A stretch of DNA of 51,731 nucleotides from an uncultured Halieaceae bacterium (lineage in GTDB: Bacteria > Pseudomonadota > Gammaproteobacteria > Pseudomonadales > Halieaceae), in NCBI GenBank assembly GCA_913057135.1, contig CAJXNM010000020.1, forward strand, positions 1 to 51,731, in the 5' to 3' direction. This document shows positions 24,652 through 33,445 of the stretch, piece by piece. Made by a program: the position numbers and the translations under genes. Under the pieces are notes generated by a model that saw nothing but the letters and a program-made list of their open reading frames with translations, did no database searches and was not told the origin of the DNA. The first letter of the stretch is position 1. Every line of letters starts with the position of its first letter.

Positions 24652-27600
24652 CTAGCGCCTCACTGACGGCAATTCCGCTAAAAGCTGCTCGGGGCTGGTT
24701 TCTTGCTCATCGAACAACTCAATAAAGTCGATGCCAAGCTCTGCGGCCAACGCCCGCTCCCGCTCATCCCTGAACACCACCCGTTCACCCACCAGATGGT
24801 GTAGATCACTAATGGCTTGGTGCAGAGCAGGTAGTCGCTCCCGTGTGGCATCCGGTGGCCAGAGCGAAGTATCGAGGGCCAGCATGTGAGGTCTCAACTG
24901 CTGTAGTTGCGATGTGGTACCCCGGCTTGGATTTACGCCGCTGATAGCAATATGGCAGCCGATGGAGCGAAGGGTGCGGGCGAAATCGGCGATACGCGAC
25001 TCCTCTCTGAGCCATGATGAGTCGCGCAGTTCAATACACAAACGATCGGTTCCAATACCGCTGTCGGACACTTGGGTCAGCACGAAGTCGAGGAAGTCGT
25101 GGTGTAGCGCCGCATCGGTGCTTAATCGAATGCTAAAAGCGGGAACTTCATAGCCCGCCGTCGCGATTTGCTCGGCAAATTCGCACACTGCTTTTACCTT
25201 CAAGCAGTCGAGGGCGATAGTGAGCGCGCTGGAGTGGTAGCCAGGGGCCCGGCTCAATTCTATGGCGGTATCCGCCGCGCTATCGAGCAGCACCTGGTAC
25301 ACCTGCTCTTGTTCGTCGGGGTCGATGCAGCCACTGCGTTGCACCCGGCGTAAACTCAAGCTAGGCGGCATATCGGCCAACAGTCGCTCATAGATGTTGC
25401 GCACCGCCACACCTAGATCGCTGGGTTGTCGGCCCCGCTCTGCCACAATAGCCATATTCGGTGAGAGCGCGAGACCCCGCCGCGCCGTTTGTGCAACCGT
25501 GTTGAGTAAGTCTTCGGCGCCACCGTGTGTCGGATCAATGACCGCTAAGCCCATGCCAACATTGACCGCGCTCGGATGGTCTGCAATCTGGCGCTGCAGA
25601 TTATCGATCGCCACGGTATTGAGTACCAAGCCGTGGGTTGTCGGTGAGATAAGTCCCTGAGCATCGACGGTGAATCCCGCATTCTCAAGGGTGACAATCA
25701 GTTGTGTGACCGCCTCTGGTGCGTCGGTATGTACCGCCAGCAGGCTGTGCTGTGGACCTTTGCGTCGGGCCCGCCGGATAACAGTTTGTAACCAATCCAC
25801 TAACTGCCCGCGCCCGAGCTCGGTGTTGGTTGGGGGTGTCACCATGGACGCCAAGTCCGCCTGACGGCGTTCCAGGGTGGTAAACACCGAGCGTTCAATG
25901 ATGGGTAGCTGCTCTGAGGGTGTCAGCGGTCGCAGTGTGCTGCCCAACCAACGGGCCAGTTCGACAACGTTCAAGTCGCGGACTTTCTGGCCTTGTTCAT
26001 TGGTGAATGCGAAGCGTGTGCCATCGTCATTGCGCCAGATTAACTGAATGCTGCGCTGGCGACCCTCCGGCAGTTGATCGGTGAGCCAGGTGTTTAGGGG
26101 TAGCTCCCTCGCCCGTCGCACCCAGCGCATTAAGCGCGGCAGGGATTTCAAGCGTTCGCTGAAAGCGGGCTCGGCAAAAATGGCGAGTTTGCCCAATGTT
26201 GAACTGGCTGTAATCACCGGTTCGGCGCCGGTCAGCTGCTGGCGTAAGCGACTGATGGTTTGGTCTTGTTCGGGTGTCAGGAACGCGCCGTCGTCGAGGG
26301 CGCCGGTTAACGCTTGTAGTTCTGCCTGCGCCTCAGCGTCAGACAAAGGCTCTGCCCCTGCGGCGATTTCTAGCAGACGTTGGCAGAGTGCACCGAGCCG
26401 ATCCAAGACCGCGTGGTAAGCCACGGTACGGTCATCGCGCAACGCCATGACCACCAGGGCATCGCGCAGCAATGTGTCGATGAGCGCAAGCAGTGCTTCG
26501 GGTAATTCGGTGGCTCGCAGAGCTGACACCAGGTCTTGCTCCACCTGGGCAATGGCGCGCTGGCGTTTCTCTTTACCTTCCTCGGCTGCAACCTGCCGCT
26601 GGATGGCGCGGCGCTGCTGCTTCAGCATGGCTAGCGCTAGATCGGTGAGTTGGGCCAGCGCTCGGTGGAATGTGTCGAGACTACCGTCGTAGTTGCTGTT
26701 AACACCGTGCAAAATATCGTTAATCTGCTTCTCTATACGCGTGTTGCCCCGCGGTGCGAGAGCAGCTAATTCGGTGATGCGCTCAATGAGCTGACGAGCC
26801 GGGTGCTCTGGATTGCGGTAAAAGGTGGGTTCAGACAGTGAAAGCTGAGCCAGCGGGAGTTTTAAAGCGTCGAGACTCGAGGCCAGTGTGTCACTTAAAG
26901 GCAGTGTGTCGCGCATGGTCTCGTACAAATTATCGACCAATTTGACACTGCCTTTAACCGGCTCGAGCTCCGCACCCAGTTGATCGAAACCCAGCTGGGT
27001 AACAAGGGGTTGGCCATTATCGGCAGGTATGAAGCCATCGTTACGCAGCGCAGCGATTTGATTGGCCATGGCGGTTGCCTGGGCCGCTAAGGTCTCTGCA
27101 CTCGCTGGCGCAATACCGCTATCGCCCCATTGGGCGCGTACCCGATCGAGGGTGTAAGCATCGATCAGCGTATGCAGACCCTGATCACCGCGACCAGGCA
27201 GGAAATCGGGACTCCCTTCATTGGCCGCCGCCTGCTCAAGTGTCGAGGGCGCATACTGTCGTTGATTCGGCGTGATAAATCGCCCGGCGCGCTGCGCTCC
27301 CGGCCCAGAGGGGATGGTGGGTGCTTGTTCCCACTCGCCGCGCCTGGCCGAGGCCAGGTCGTCGAGTGGGTTCTCGGCCGGGTTATTGGACAGCTCGCTG
27401 AGATAGGGCGCCCGTGCGTGGGCCACGGCGCCACTGTCTGTGTTTGCCGGGGAGCTACTCGACTGTGGTTGAGCGGCACTGGACGCCTGGCTGCTGTTGT
27501 TGGACTGGCCGCTGCTGCCAGAGACCGGAGCCGATTTGGCGGCTGTTAGTTTAGAGCCTTCCGTTTGAATCTCTTTTTCGACCCCGGGCAATAAGCCGTC

Positions 27601-28233
27601 ATTTTCCAGCTGTTTGTTGAGCTGCTGATAGATACCCCCAAGTGCGGGTAATAAGCTGGCGCTGAAGGTTTTATCAAGTTCAGTCAAGAGTACTTGGCTG
27701 AATTCCAAGGGCTTGAGGCTCTCCCGATAGGCGGTGCACAGTCCGCGTACCCCAAAGGGCAGCTCGATACGGGTGGGCGCCACGTCGAGTATTTGACCCA
27801 CACGCAAGGTGATGGCCTCGAGCTGTAACCAGTAACGATCAGCACCGGCCTTGACCATGCGGTCGATGGCTAGCTTGTCCTCAAATTCCTCGAGGTCAAT
27901 CAGATTTAAATGGCCGTCCGCGGGTGCTTCGGCGTTTGATGAGGCCCGCCCGCTCGTCACCAGCTTGGCGTAGCGCCCGTCAAGGTGGCTCAGCATGCCC
28001 GCGACTAAGGCGCGTCCCTGCACTTTCAGTGTCGAGAACGCCTCGAAACACTGCCGGCGGGTGTCGGGACTGGTATTGCCCCCCGATGACAGGGTAAACA
28101 TGTGGTCCGTCATGGCGCTGACGACCGCGTTTAACTGCGGCTCAAGTAGCCGTTTGGCCGAAGCTCGCAGCGCGGCGACCTGCGGATCTGCGATTGCGTT
28201 CACACTATTATTGGCGTTGCTGTCGCTGGACAT
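24652..28233 (-). CDS. DUF1631-family protein with degenerate EAL-like C-terminus
   Basis: 1193 residues from ATG 28233. The N-terminal two thirds match the DUF1631 family: all-helical, with a Ser/Asn/Gln-rich linker (around 225-270) and no obvious catalytic motif. Around residues 790-930 a GGDEF-like fold is possible but no GGDEF is seen. The last about 250 residues have the order of an EAL phosphodiesterase, with LCIELRDSSW in place of the usual ExTES segment, GCHIAISGV in place of DDFG, and no EAL signature, so it is probably inactive and may bind a nucleotide or a protein. The promoter region is divergent from ung. A regulatory or scaffold role is inference. Confidence 0.82.
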   Translation of the reverse strand: MSSDSNANNSVNAIADPQVAALRASAKRLLEPQLNAVVSAMTDHMFTLSSGGNTSPDTRRQCFEAFSTLKVQGRALVAGMLSHLDGRYAKLVTSGRASSNAEAPADGHLNLIDLEEFEDKLAIDRMVKAGADRYWLQLEAITLRVGQILDVAPTRIELPFGVRGLCTAYRESLKPLEFSQVLLTELDKTFSASLLPALGGIYQQLNKQLENDGLLPGVEKEIQTEGSKLTAAKSAPVSGSSGQSNNSSQASSAAQPQSSSSPANTDSGAVAHARAPYLSELSNNPAENPLDDLASARRGEWEQAPTIPSGPGAQRAGRFITPNQRQYAPSTLEQAAANEGSPDFLPGRGDQGLHTLIDAYTLDRVRAQWGDSGIAPASAETLAAQATAMANQIAALRNDGFIPADNGQPLVTQLGFDQLGAELEPVKGSVKLVDNLYETMRDTLPLSDTLASSLDALKLPLAQLSLSEPTFYRNPEHPARQLIERITELAALAPRGNTRIEKQINDILHGVNSNYDGSLDTFHRALAQLTDLALAMLKQQRRAIQRQVAAEEGKEKRQRAIAQVEQDLVSALRATELPEALLALIDTLLRDALVVMALRDDRTVAYHAVLDRLGALCQRLLEIAAGAEPLSDAEAQAELQALTGALDDGAFLTPEQDQTISRLRQQLTGAEPVITASSTLGKLAIFAEPAFSERLKSLPRLMRWVRRARELPLNTWLTDQLPEGRQRSIQLIWRNDDGTRFAFTNEQGQKVRDLNVVELARWLGSTLRPLTPSEQLPIIERSVFTTLERRQADLASMVTPPTNTELGRGQLVDWLQTVIRRARRKGPQHSLLAVHTDAPEAVTQLIVTLENAGFTVDAQGLISPTTHGLVLNTVAIDNLQRQIADHPSAVNVGMGLAVIDPTHGGAEDLLNTVAQTARRGLALSPNMAIVAERGRQPSDLGVAVRNIYERLLADMPPSLSLRRVQRSGCIDPDEQEQVYQVLLDSAADTAIELSRAPGYHSSALTIALDCLKVKAVCEFAEQIATAGYEVPAFSIRLSTDAALHHDFLDFVLTQVSDSGIGTDRLCIELRDSSWLREESRIADFARTLRSIGCHIAISGVNPSRGTTSQLQQLRPHMLALDTSLWPPDATRERLPALHQAISDLHHLVGERVVFRDERERALAAELGIDFIELFDEQETSPEQLLAELPSVRR

Positions 28234-28297
28234 AGAGCGCGTATTTATCCTGACCCAGTGGTGCCATGTTACTGTGCTAATAGACCCAAGAGCCAGC

Positions 28298-28330
28298 GAA
28301 TCGAGGAACAAGAGCTAGGGAATCGAGGAA
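28298..28330 (+). repeat. Duplicated GAATCGAGGAA ribosome-site-like repeat before ung
   Basis: GAATCGAGGAA occurs at 28298-28308 and 28320-28330, 22 bases apart. The second copy supplies the GAGG six bases before the ung GTG. The first copy has no start codon after it, so the pair looks like a small local duplication or a standby ribosome site. Confidence 0.5.
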
Positions 28331-28334
28331 AACA

Positions 28335-29021
28335 GTGGACGAGTTAGTGCCCATGGGGCTGCAAGAGGATTGGGAAGCCTTGCTGTCCGGCGAATTTTCA
28401 CAGCCTTACATGCGGGCGCTTGGGGTATTTTTAGCTCGAGAGCAGGTTCGCACGTCGGTGTATCCGCCGCCTGCGCTGCGTTTGCAGGCACTGCGATTAA
28501 CATCGCTGCGGGACACCCGCGTGGTGATTTTAGGGCAAGACCCTTACCACGGGCCCGGTCAGGCCAACGGTCTGGCCTTCTCGGTCAACCGAGATCAACC
28601 GGTGCCCCCCTCATTATGCAATATTTACCGCGAGTTGAGCACCGACTTGGGGCTAACGAGCCCGTGCCACGGTGATCTCTGTTCGTGGGCAGAGCAGGGG
28701 GTTTTGCTGCTCAACACGGTGCTGACAGTGGCGCAGGGTGAAGCGGGTTCCCACGCGGGACGCGGCTGGGAGCGGTTTACCGACCGCATCATCAACGCCT
28801 TGAATGACGATCCTTCGCCCAAGGTGTTTTTACTGTGGGGAAAGCACGCCCAAGCCAAGGGCTCGAACCTATGTCGGCGTCGCCATGTGGTGCTGGCGGC
28901 ACCCCACCCATCACCGTTGTCGGCCCACCGTGGTTTTTTCGGTTGTCGCCCGTTCAGTGCTGCCAATCATGCCCTCAGTGAGCTCGGGCGTGATGTCATT
29001 GACTGGCGATTGCCCGCCTAA
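28335..29021 (+). CDS. ung: Uracil-DNA glycosylase
   Basis: 228 residues of family 1 uracil-DNA glycosylase, which removes uracil from DNA to start base-excision repair. Motifs: GQDPYHGPGQA with the water-activating D69, the NTVLTV uracil-binding stretch, and HPSPLSAHRGFFG with H191 in the leucine-loop region. I kept the GTG at 28335 since GAGG lies six bases upstream; an in-frame ATG at 28353 has no ribosome site. It is convergent with ygfZ, 34 bases between the stops. Confidence 0.97.
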   Translation: MDELVPMGLQEDWEALLSGEFSQPYMRALGVFLAREQVRTSVYPPPALRLQALRLTSLRDTRVVILGQDPYHGPGQANGLAFSVNRDQPVPPSLCNIYRELSTDLGLTSPCHGDLCSWAEQGVLLLNTVLTVAQGEAGSHAGRGWERFTDRIINALNDDPSPKVFLLWGKHAQAKGSNLCRRRHVVLAAPHPSPLSAHRGFFGCRPFSAANHALSELGRDVIDWRLPA

Positions 29022-29055
29022 GCCTCGGTTACCTCGCTGAGCCCCGTGTAACGGG

Positions 29056-29997
29056 CTAGGTCTCGTTCACCGGCTCAAGCACGGTACCATCGGGAAGTTC
29101 TAATCCCCTTGCAATACCATCCTCGGTGGTCTCAATGGCCAACAATAGGCGTGCTTGCCATGCACAGGCATTCACTACACTACCCAGAGTGGTATCGCTC
29201 CCTTGCAGTGTCAGGGGCGTTCCGGGATCGGGACAGAGAGTGGTGGCTGCGCTGGCTGTGTAAAGACGGCGTTTTGGGGTGCCGCGCCAATGTAAGCGGG
29301 CAATGATTTCCTGCCCCATGTAGCAACCCTTATCGAAACTCACCCAGTCCTTCAGATCATAGTTGAGATCTTGAGGAAGGTACTTCCCGCTGGTCGCTGC
29401 TGTCACGCGAGCTTCACCAGCCATGATACGCAAGCTGCGCCAGCTGGCCTCTTCGGTGGTAACGGATGGGTCTTCATCGGTAGGGACGCGCAGCGGCTTC
29501 GCTGACCATATTTCTGCCATCCCTCTTCCTGCCATTTGGGGACTGCGATACACCACGAAGCCTGAGTCGTTGTCGTTGTGGTTGTGGTTGTCGAGAGCGT
29601 GGGCACAGGCTGTATTGGCGGATTCGTCGTGGTCGCCCGGCAAGTTTGCCAGTGGATCACCCCATGCGCCCGTAACCACCCAGTCAAGGGGGCTGAGCTC
29701 GGCTTTGGCGAACATCAGGTATTTTTGTGTGTGCGCCATCAGTACCGGGATGAGTGACCGGTCGGTGCGCAGCAGAATGCGTTCAGGGTCCACCGTTAGC
29801 GCCAGAAAATCGGCGATCACGCGACCTTTGAGATCGCAAAATGCCCCCGGGATGACCGCCATTGGGGTGATGCGGCTGAAATCAGCGGTGGTCTGACCTT
29901 GTAAAAACTGTCCAGCCCCCGGCCCTGTTAACGCAAGCAGTCCATCACTGCCGAGTTCTGCCATGCCGTTTGTTGTGTCTGCGTTACCTACTGTCAC
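29056..29997 (-). CDS. ygfZ: Folate-binding protein YgfZ, Fe-S cluster maintenance
   Basis: 313 residues of the GcvT-like YgfZ family, which uses folate to help repair or assemble Fe-S enzymes such as MiaB. The signature KGCYMGQE with C225 is intact. The GTG start has a strong AAGGAGG six bases upstream. A run of Asp/Asn/His (136-145) is an unusual low-complexity insertion in a surface loop. It is divergent from sdhE, an arrangement conserved in gammaproteobacteria and sensible because both serve flavin or Fe-S enzymes. Confidence 0.96.
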   Translation of the reverse strand: MTVGNADTTNGMAELGSDGLLALTGPGAGQFLQGQTTADFSRITPMAVIPGAFCDLKGRVIADFLALTVDPERILLRTDRSLIPVLMAHTQKYLMFAKAELSPLDWVVTGAWGDPLANLPGDHDESANTACAHALDNHNHNDNDSGFVVYRSPQMAGRGMAEIWSAKPLRVPTDEDPSVTTEEASWRSLRIMAGEARVTAATSGKYLPQDLNYDLKDWVSFDKGCYMGQEIIARLHWRGTPKRRLYTASAATTLCPDPGTPLTLQGSDTTLGSVVNACAWQARLLLAIETTEDGIARGLELPDGTVLEPVNET

Positions 29998-30102
29998 CGT
30001 TGCCTCCTTCTGGCCGACTGCGGGTTACCCTCATGCCCCGGGTCGGCTTAACACCACCAGATGTGATAGCTTGCGCCGCCAAGACCACCGCCGAGTACGG
30101 AG

Positions 30103-30369
30103 ATGATGACAGAGTCTGAAGATTTCAACCGCATGCGCTGGGCAAGTCGGCGCGGCCTCTTAGAGTTGGATTTGCTACTGGCGCCTTTTGTCGATGCTTG
30201 CTACCGGGATTTAGCGGAGGAGGATAAGCGGATTTTTCGCCGTTTAGTCACCTGCGAGGATCAAGACCTGATGAATTGGATCATGGGGCGTGAGCCTGTC
30301 GATGACCCCGAGCTGGCATCGAGCGTGGCGCTCATCCGCGCCCACAACCGCGCAAAACTTAACCCTTGA
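30103..30369 (+). CDS. sdhE: FAD assembly factor SdhE
   Basis: 88 residues. The RGxxE motif (R17-G18-L-L-E21) that contacts succinate dehydrogenase subunit SdhA is present, as are the helical core and the typical LMNWIMGREP segment. SdhE promotes covalent FAD attachment to SdhA and FrdA. Two adjacent ATGs (30103 and 30106) follow GGAG; the second has the better spacing. It is divergent from ygfZ, and its stop lies within a hairpin shared with the convergent nadB. Confidence 0.95.
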   Translation: MMTESEDFNRMRWASRRGLLELDLLLAPFVDACYRDLAEEDKRIFRRLVTCEDQDLMNWIMGREPVDDPELASSVALIRAHNRAKLNP

Positions 30370-30384
30370 GGTGATCTCCTCAAG
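30365..30384. terminator. Hairpin spanning both convergent stop codons of sdhE and nadB
   Basis: CTTGAGG (30365-30371) and CCTCAAG (30378-30384) pair perfectly around a six-base loop. The arms contain the TGA of sdhE (30367-30369) and the TGA of nadB on the other strand (30380-30382). It could stop transcription or protect ends in both directions, but neither strand has a T-run. Confidence 0.35.
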
Positions 30385-32017
30385 TGACATCGGTGTAAGC
30401 CGGAAGCCGGTCACCGGTTTCGAGTCGGTGCTGGCTAGCGCCCGGCGGTGTCAGCAGCGTGTTGTGGGCATGGATCAGGGTGTCGGGATGGTCCTGATTG
30501 TAGTGCAGGCCGCGACTCTCCCGCCGCTTTAGAGCGCAGTCAATCATCAGCGAGGCGACCAAACCCAGGTTGCGTAACTCCAGTAGTGGCCGAGTAATCG
30601 TGAAGCGGCTGTAATAGTCGTCAATTTCATCGAGCATTAGAGCCACCGCGTCGCGGGCATATTGCAGGCGTCGATCGGTGCGAACAATCCCCACGTAATC
30701 CCACATGAGCCGTCGCAAGGCCAACCAGTTGTGTTTAATGACCACGTCTTCGTCAGAGCTTCGCACTTGGCTATCGTCCCAGGGGGGTAGCGGGGATGAG
30801 GGCTCGGGGCAGGTGGCGGCAATGTGTTTTGCCGCAGAGGCGGCGTAGACAAAGCACTCAAGTAAGGAATTGCTGGCCATGCGATTGGCGCCGTGCAGCC
30901 CGGTGCAAGCGGTCTCGCCAATAACATACAGGCCCGGTAAGTCGGTGGCACCGTGCTGGTCGACAACCACGCCACCGCAGGTGTAATGGGCCGCGGGTAC
31001 CACCGGGATAGGCTGCCGTGTGATGTCAATGCCCAGCTCAAGACAACGGCTATAAACGGTGGGGAAGTGTTGCCGAATGAAATCGGCGGGTCGATGCCGA
31101 ATATCCAAGTAAACACACTCCAAGCCCAAACGTTTCATTTCACTGTCGATGGCCCTGGCGACCACGTCTCTGGGCGCGAGTTCACCGCGCTCGTCAAAAC
31201 ACTGCATGAAACGCTCGCCGTCGGGCAGTATCAGGTGGGCACCCTCGCCGCGCAGAGCCTCCGTTACCAAAAACGATTTAGCCTGTGGGTGGTACAAACA
31301 GGTGGGATGGAACTGGTTGAACTCTAAATTGGCAACGCGACAGCCGGCGCGCCAGGCAATGGCAATGCCGTCACCGCTGGCACCGTCGGGATTCGAGGTG
31401 TACAGGTAGGCTTTGCTGGCGCCTCCGGTGGCGAGAACGACCGCCCTGGCACTCATGGCTTCAACCCGCTGGTGCTTGGTATCGAGCACGTAAGCACCTA
31501 CGCAGCGCCCGCCGTGTCGAATGAGGTCGACTGCGCAGTAGTTGGTGAGTAGCGTAAGGTTGGGGGCGGTTTTTGCTCGCTCGCTCAAGACTTCGGCGAT
31601 GGCACGTCCGGTGCGATCGGCGGCGTGCAGTATGCGGCGGTGGCTGTGGCCCCCTTCCATGGTTAAGTGAAATTCACGAAATTCGGGATCGGGGAGGTCA
31701 TCGCGACGATCAAAATCCACCCCCTGGGCAACCAACCAGTCGACCACGGAGCGGCTTTGGCTTACGGTGAAGCGCACGGCAGGTTCATGGCATAGCCCCG
31801 CGCCCGCGCGCAGGGTATCTGCCACATGAGCATCGATACTGTCCCGATCGTGCAGCACCGCAGCCATGCCCCCTTGGGCCCAGAACGTTGATCCGGACGC
31901 CAAGTCACCCTTTGAGAGTACCGCGCAGCTAAAATGCTCGGGTAATTGCAGGGCAAGGCTGAGTCCAGCTGCTCCACTGCCGATAATGAGAACGTCGAAA
32001 CCTGTGTGTTGGGTCAT
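30380..32017 (-). CDS. nadB: L-aspartate oxidase
   Basis: 545 residues, normal NadB length. It oxidises L-aspartate to iminoaspartate, the first step of NAD synthesis, using FAD. Motifs: FAD-binding [15 protein letters not shown] at the N-terminus, [14 protein letters not shown], the [11 protein letters not shown] active-site stretch, [13 protein letters not shown] and [23 protein letters not shown] at 32017 has a weak upstream site. It is divergent from rpoE, a conserved gammaproteobacterial arrangement, and convergent with sdhE with 10 bases between the stops. Confidence 0.98.
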   Translation of the reverse strand: MTQHTGFDVLIIGSGAAGLSLALQLPEHFSCAVLSKGDLASGSTFWAQGGMAAVLHDRDSIDAHVADTLRAGAGLCHEPAVRFTVSQSRSVVDWLVAQGVDFDRRDDLPDPEFREFHLTMEGGHSHRRILHAADRTGRAIAEVLSERAKTAPNLTLLTNYCAVDLIRHGGRCVGAYVLDTKHQRVEAMSARAVVLATGGASKAYLYTSNPDGASGDGIAIAWRAGCRVANLEFNQFHPTCLYHPQAKSFLVTEALRGEGAHLILPDGERFMQCFDERGELAPRDVVARAIDSEMKRLGLECVYLDIRHRPADFIRQHFPTVYSRCLELGIDITRQPIPVVPAAHYTCGGVVVDQHGATDLPGLYVIGETACTGLHGANRMASNSLLECFVYAASAAKHIAATCPEPSSPLPPWDDSQVRSSDEDVVIKHNWLALRRLMWDYVGIVRTDRRLQYARDAVALMLDEIDDYYSRFTITRPLLELRNLGLVASLMIDCALKRRESRGLHYNQDHPDTLIHAHNTLLTPPGASQHRLETGDRLPAYTDVT

Positions 32018-32097
32018 GGCACTCTATGTCTTGGTCTAGATCTTGGTGGGTTGATGGGGTTCGTGCTCCCAACAATTTACGTTTTGCTACAGGCGCG

Positions 32098-32125
32098 GGA
32101 ACTTTGCCGCTACAGTACAGTCCTA
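32098..32125 (+). promoter_or_regulatory. Sigma-E/AlgU-type promoter of rpoE
   Basis: GGAACTT (32098-32104), a 16-base spacer and TCCTA (32121-32125) match the extracytoplasmic sigma-E/AlgU pattern (GAACTT-N16/17-TCTGA) at the -35 perfectly and at the -10 nearly. It points at rpoE, 64 bases before its start, giving the expected autoregulation. Confidence 0.7.
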
Positions 32126-32189
32126 GCAACAGTTCGTGTAGGAGTGCGATTGGCCTCCCGGGGTTGCAGCAGAGTAAAAAGGCGGTTAC

Positions 32190-32771
32190 GTGACAGCTCG
32201 GGAAACCGATCAGCAACTGGTAAAGCGCGCGCAAAAAGGCGACACACGGGCCTTCGATTTGTTGGTGCTGAAATATCAGGGGCGCATCGCCACGTTGGTG
32301 TCGCGCTTTGTGAACGATCCCAGCGAAGTGGAGGATGTCACCCAAGAGGCGTTTATCAAAGCGTTCCGGGCGTTGCCGAAGTTTCGGGGTGATAGTGCGT
32401 TTTACACATGGCTGTATCGGATAGCAGCCAATGCTGCGAAGAATTATTTGGTGTCTCGAGGCCGGCGGCCCTCCGCCGATGCGGATATCGATGATGCGGA
32501 ATATTTCGATGAAGGGGATTCGTTGCGAACCAGCGACACCCCGGAAAATCACTATTTTGGTGAGGAGCTCGCCAACGTTGTGAAAGCGACCATGGAAGGT
32601 CTGCCCGACGAACTGCGCACAGCGCTGGTGCTGCGCGAGTTCGACGGTCTCAGTTACGAGGAAATTGCAGAGGTCATGGCCTGCCCTGTCGGCACGGTTA
32701 GATCACGTATTTTCAGAGCTAGAGAGGCGGTTGATAGCCGCGTCAAGGCACAAATGGAGGGGCTGGCATGA
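32190..32771 (+). CDS. rpoE: Envelope-stress sigma factor RpoE (AlgU)
   Basis: 193 residues of ECF sigma-E. Region 2 shows DLLVLKYQGRIATLV, DVTQEAFIKAFRALPKF and FYTWLYRIAANAAKNYL; region 4 shows LPDELRTALVLREFDGLSYEEIAEVM and PVGTVRSRIFRARE. It binds RNA polymerase to transcribe envelope-repair genes and is held by RseA. The GTG start follows AAAGGCGG. The TGA overlaps the rseA ATG (ATGA). A sigma-E-type promoter lies upstream. Confidence 0.98.
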   Translation: MTARETDQQLVKRAQKGDTRAFDLLVLKYQGRIATLVSRFVNDPSEVEDVTQEAFIKAFRALPKFRGDSAFYTWLYRIAANAAKNYLVSRGRRPSADADIDDAEYFDEGDSLRTSDTPENHYFGEELANVVKATMEGLPDELRTALVLREFDGLSYEEIAEVMACPVGTVRSRIFRAREAVDSRVKAQMEGLA

Positions 32772-33379
32772 CCCCAACGGAGACGACAGCTATGGCAGTA
32801 AATGAAACGCTTCGCGAGGCAATGTCTGCGGTCATGGACGGCGAGGGGTCCGATATGGACCTGGCGCGGATCCTGAAGGCTGTTGAATCTGACCCCGATG
32901 CACGGCATTACTGGCAGCGTTTACAAGAGGCCCAGACAGTGCGTCGCACCGGGCGAAGCACACCAGCAATTGATGTCAGCGATGCGGTGCAATTGGCCTT
33001 AACGGAACCGGTCACCCGCCGGCGAGCGGGGCCGCTAGCATCCCTCGCGGTGGCCGCGTCGGTGACCCTGGGCGTTGTTTTCGGTGGTCAAACCCTCTTG
33101 AATGATGCCGGCGGTGGCAGCGCCCCCGCTGTGCAATTACCCGGAGGCGTGGTACCCGTGCAGGGGGTTGCTCCCGTGCAAGCTCGTTTTGGTAGCAATC
33201 AGGGGGTCGTGACCGGGCGCCAGCAGAGCGTTGCCCAGCCCTCCAGTGTCACACGTGTTTATGAGCAGTTGGCCCGCGAGCGGATGCAGCGTTTTGGCAG
33301 CCATCACGCGGAGGCAACGGCCACCATCCAACCGAACGTGTTGGTCCCCTATGTGCGCCTGCCAGACGATCGACGCTAA
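32768..33379 (+). CDS. rseA: Anti-sigma-E factor RseA (MucA)
   Basis: 203 residues. The cytosolic N-terminal domain (NETLREAMSAVMDGEGSD, then DPDARHYWQRL) is the sigma-binding module; one membrane helix follows at about 88-108; the periplasmic tail is rich in Gly, Pro and Val with a C-terminal segment that would bind RseB. Proteolysis of RseA under envelope stress frees sigma-E. GGAGGGG lies before the ATG, which overlaps the rpoE stop. Confidence 0.93.
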   Translation: MTPTETTAMAVNETLREAMSAVMDGEGSDMDLARILKAVESDPDARHYWQRLQEAQTVRRTGRSTPAIDVSDAVQLALTEPVTRRRAGPLASLAVAASVTLGVVFGGQTLLNDAGGGSAPAVQLPGGVVPVQGVAPVQARFGSNQGVVTGRQQSVAQPSSVTRVYEQLARERMQRFGSHHAEATATIQPNVLVPYVRLPDDRR

Positions 33380-33445
33380 ATCCAATCGATTCGAAACCCG
33401 TATTGACACGTTAGCCAACCGTTGACTTTTGAGAGAGCGCTGCGA

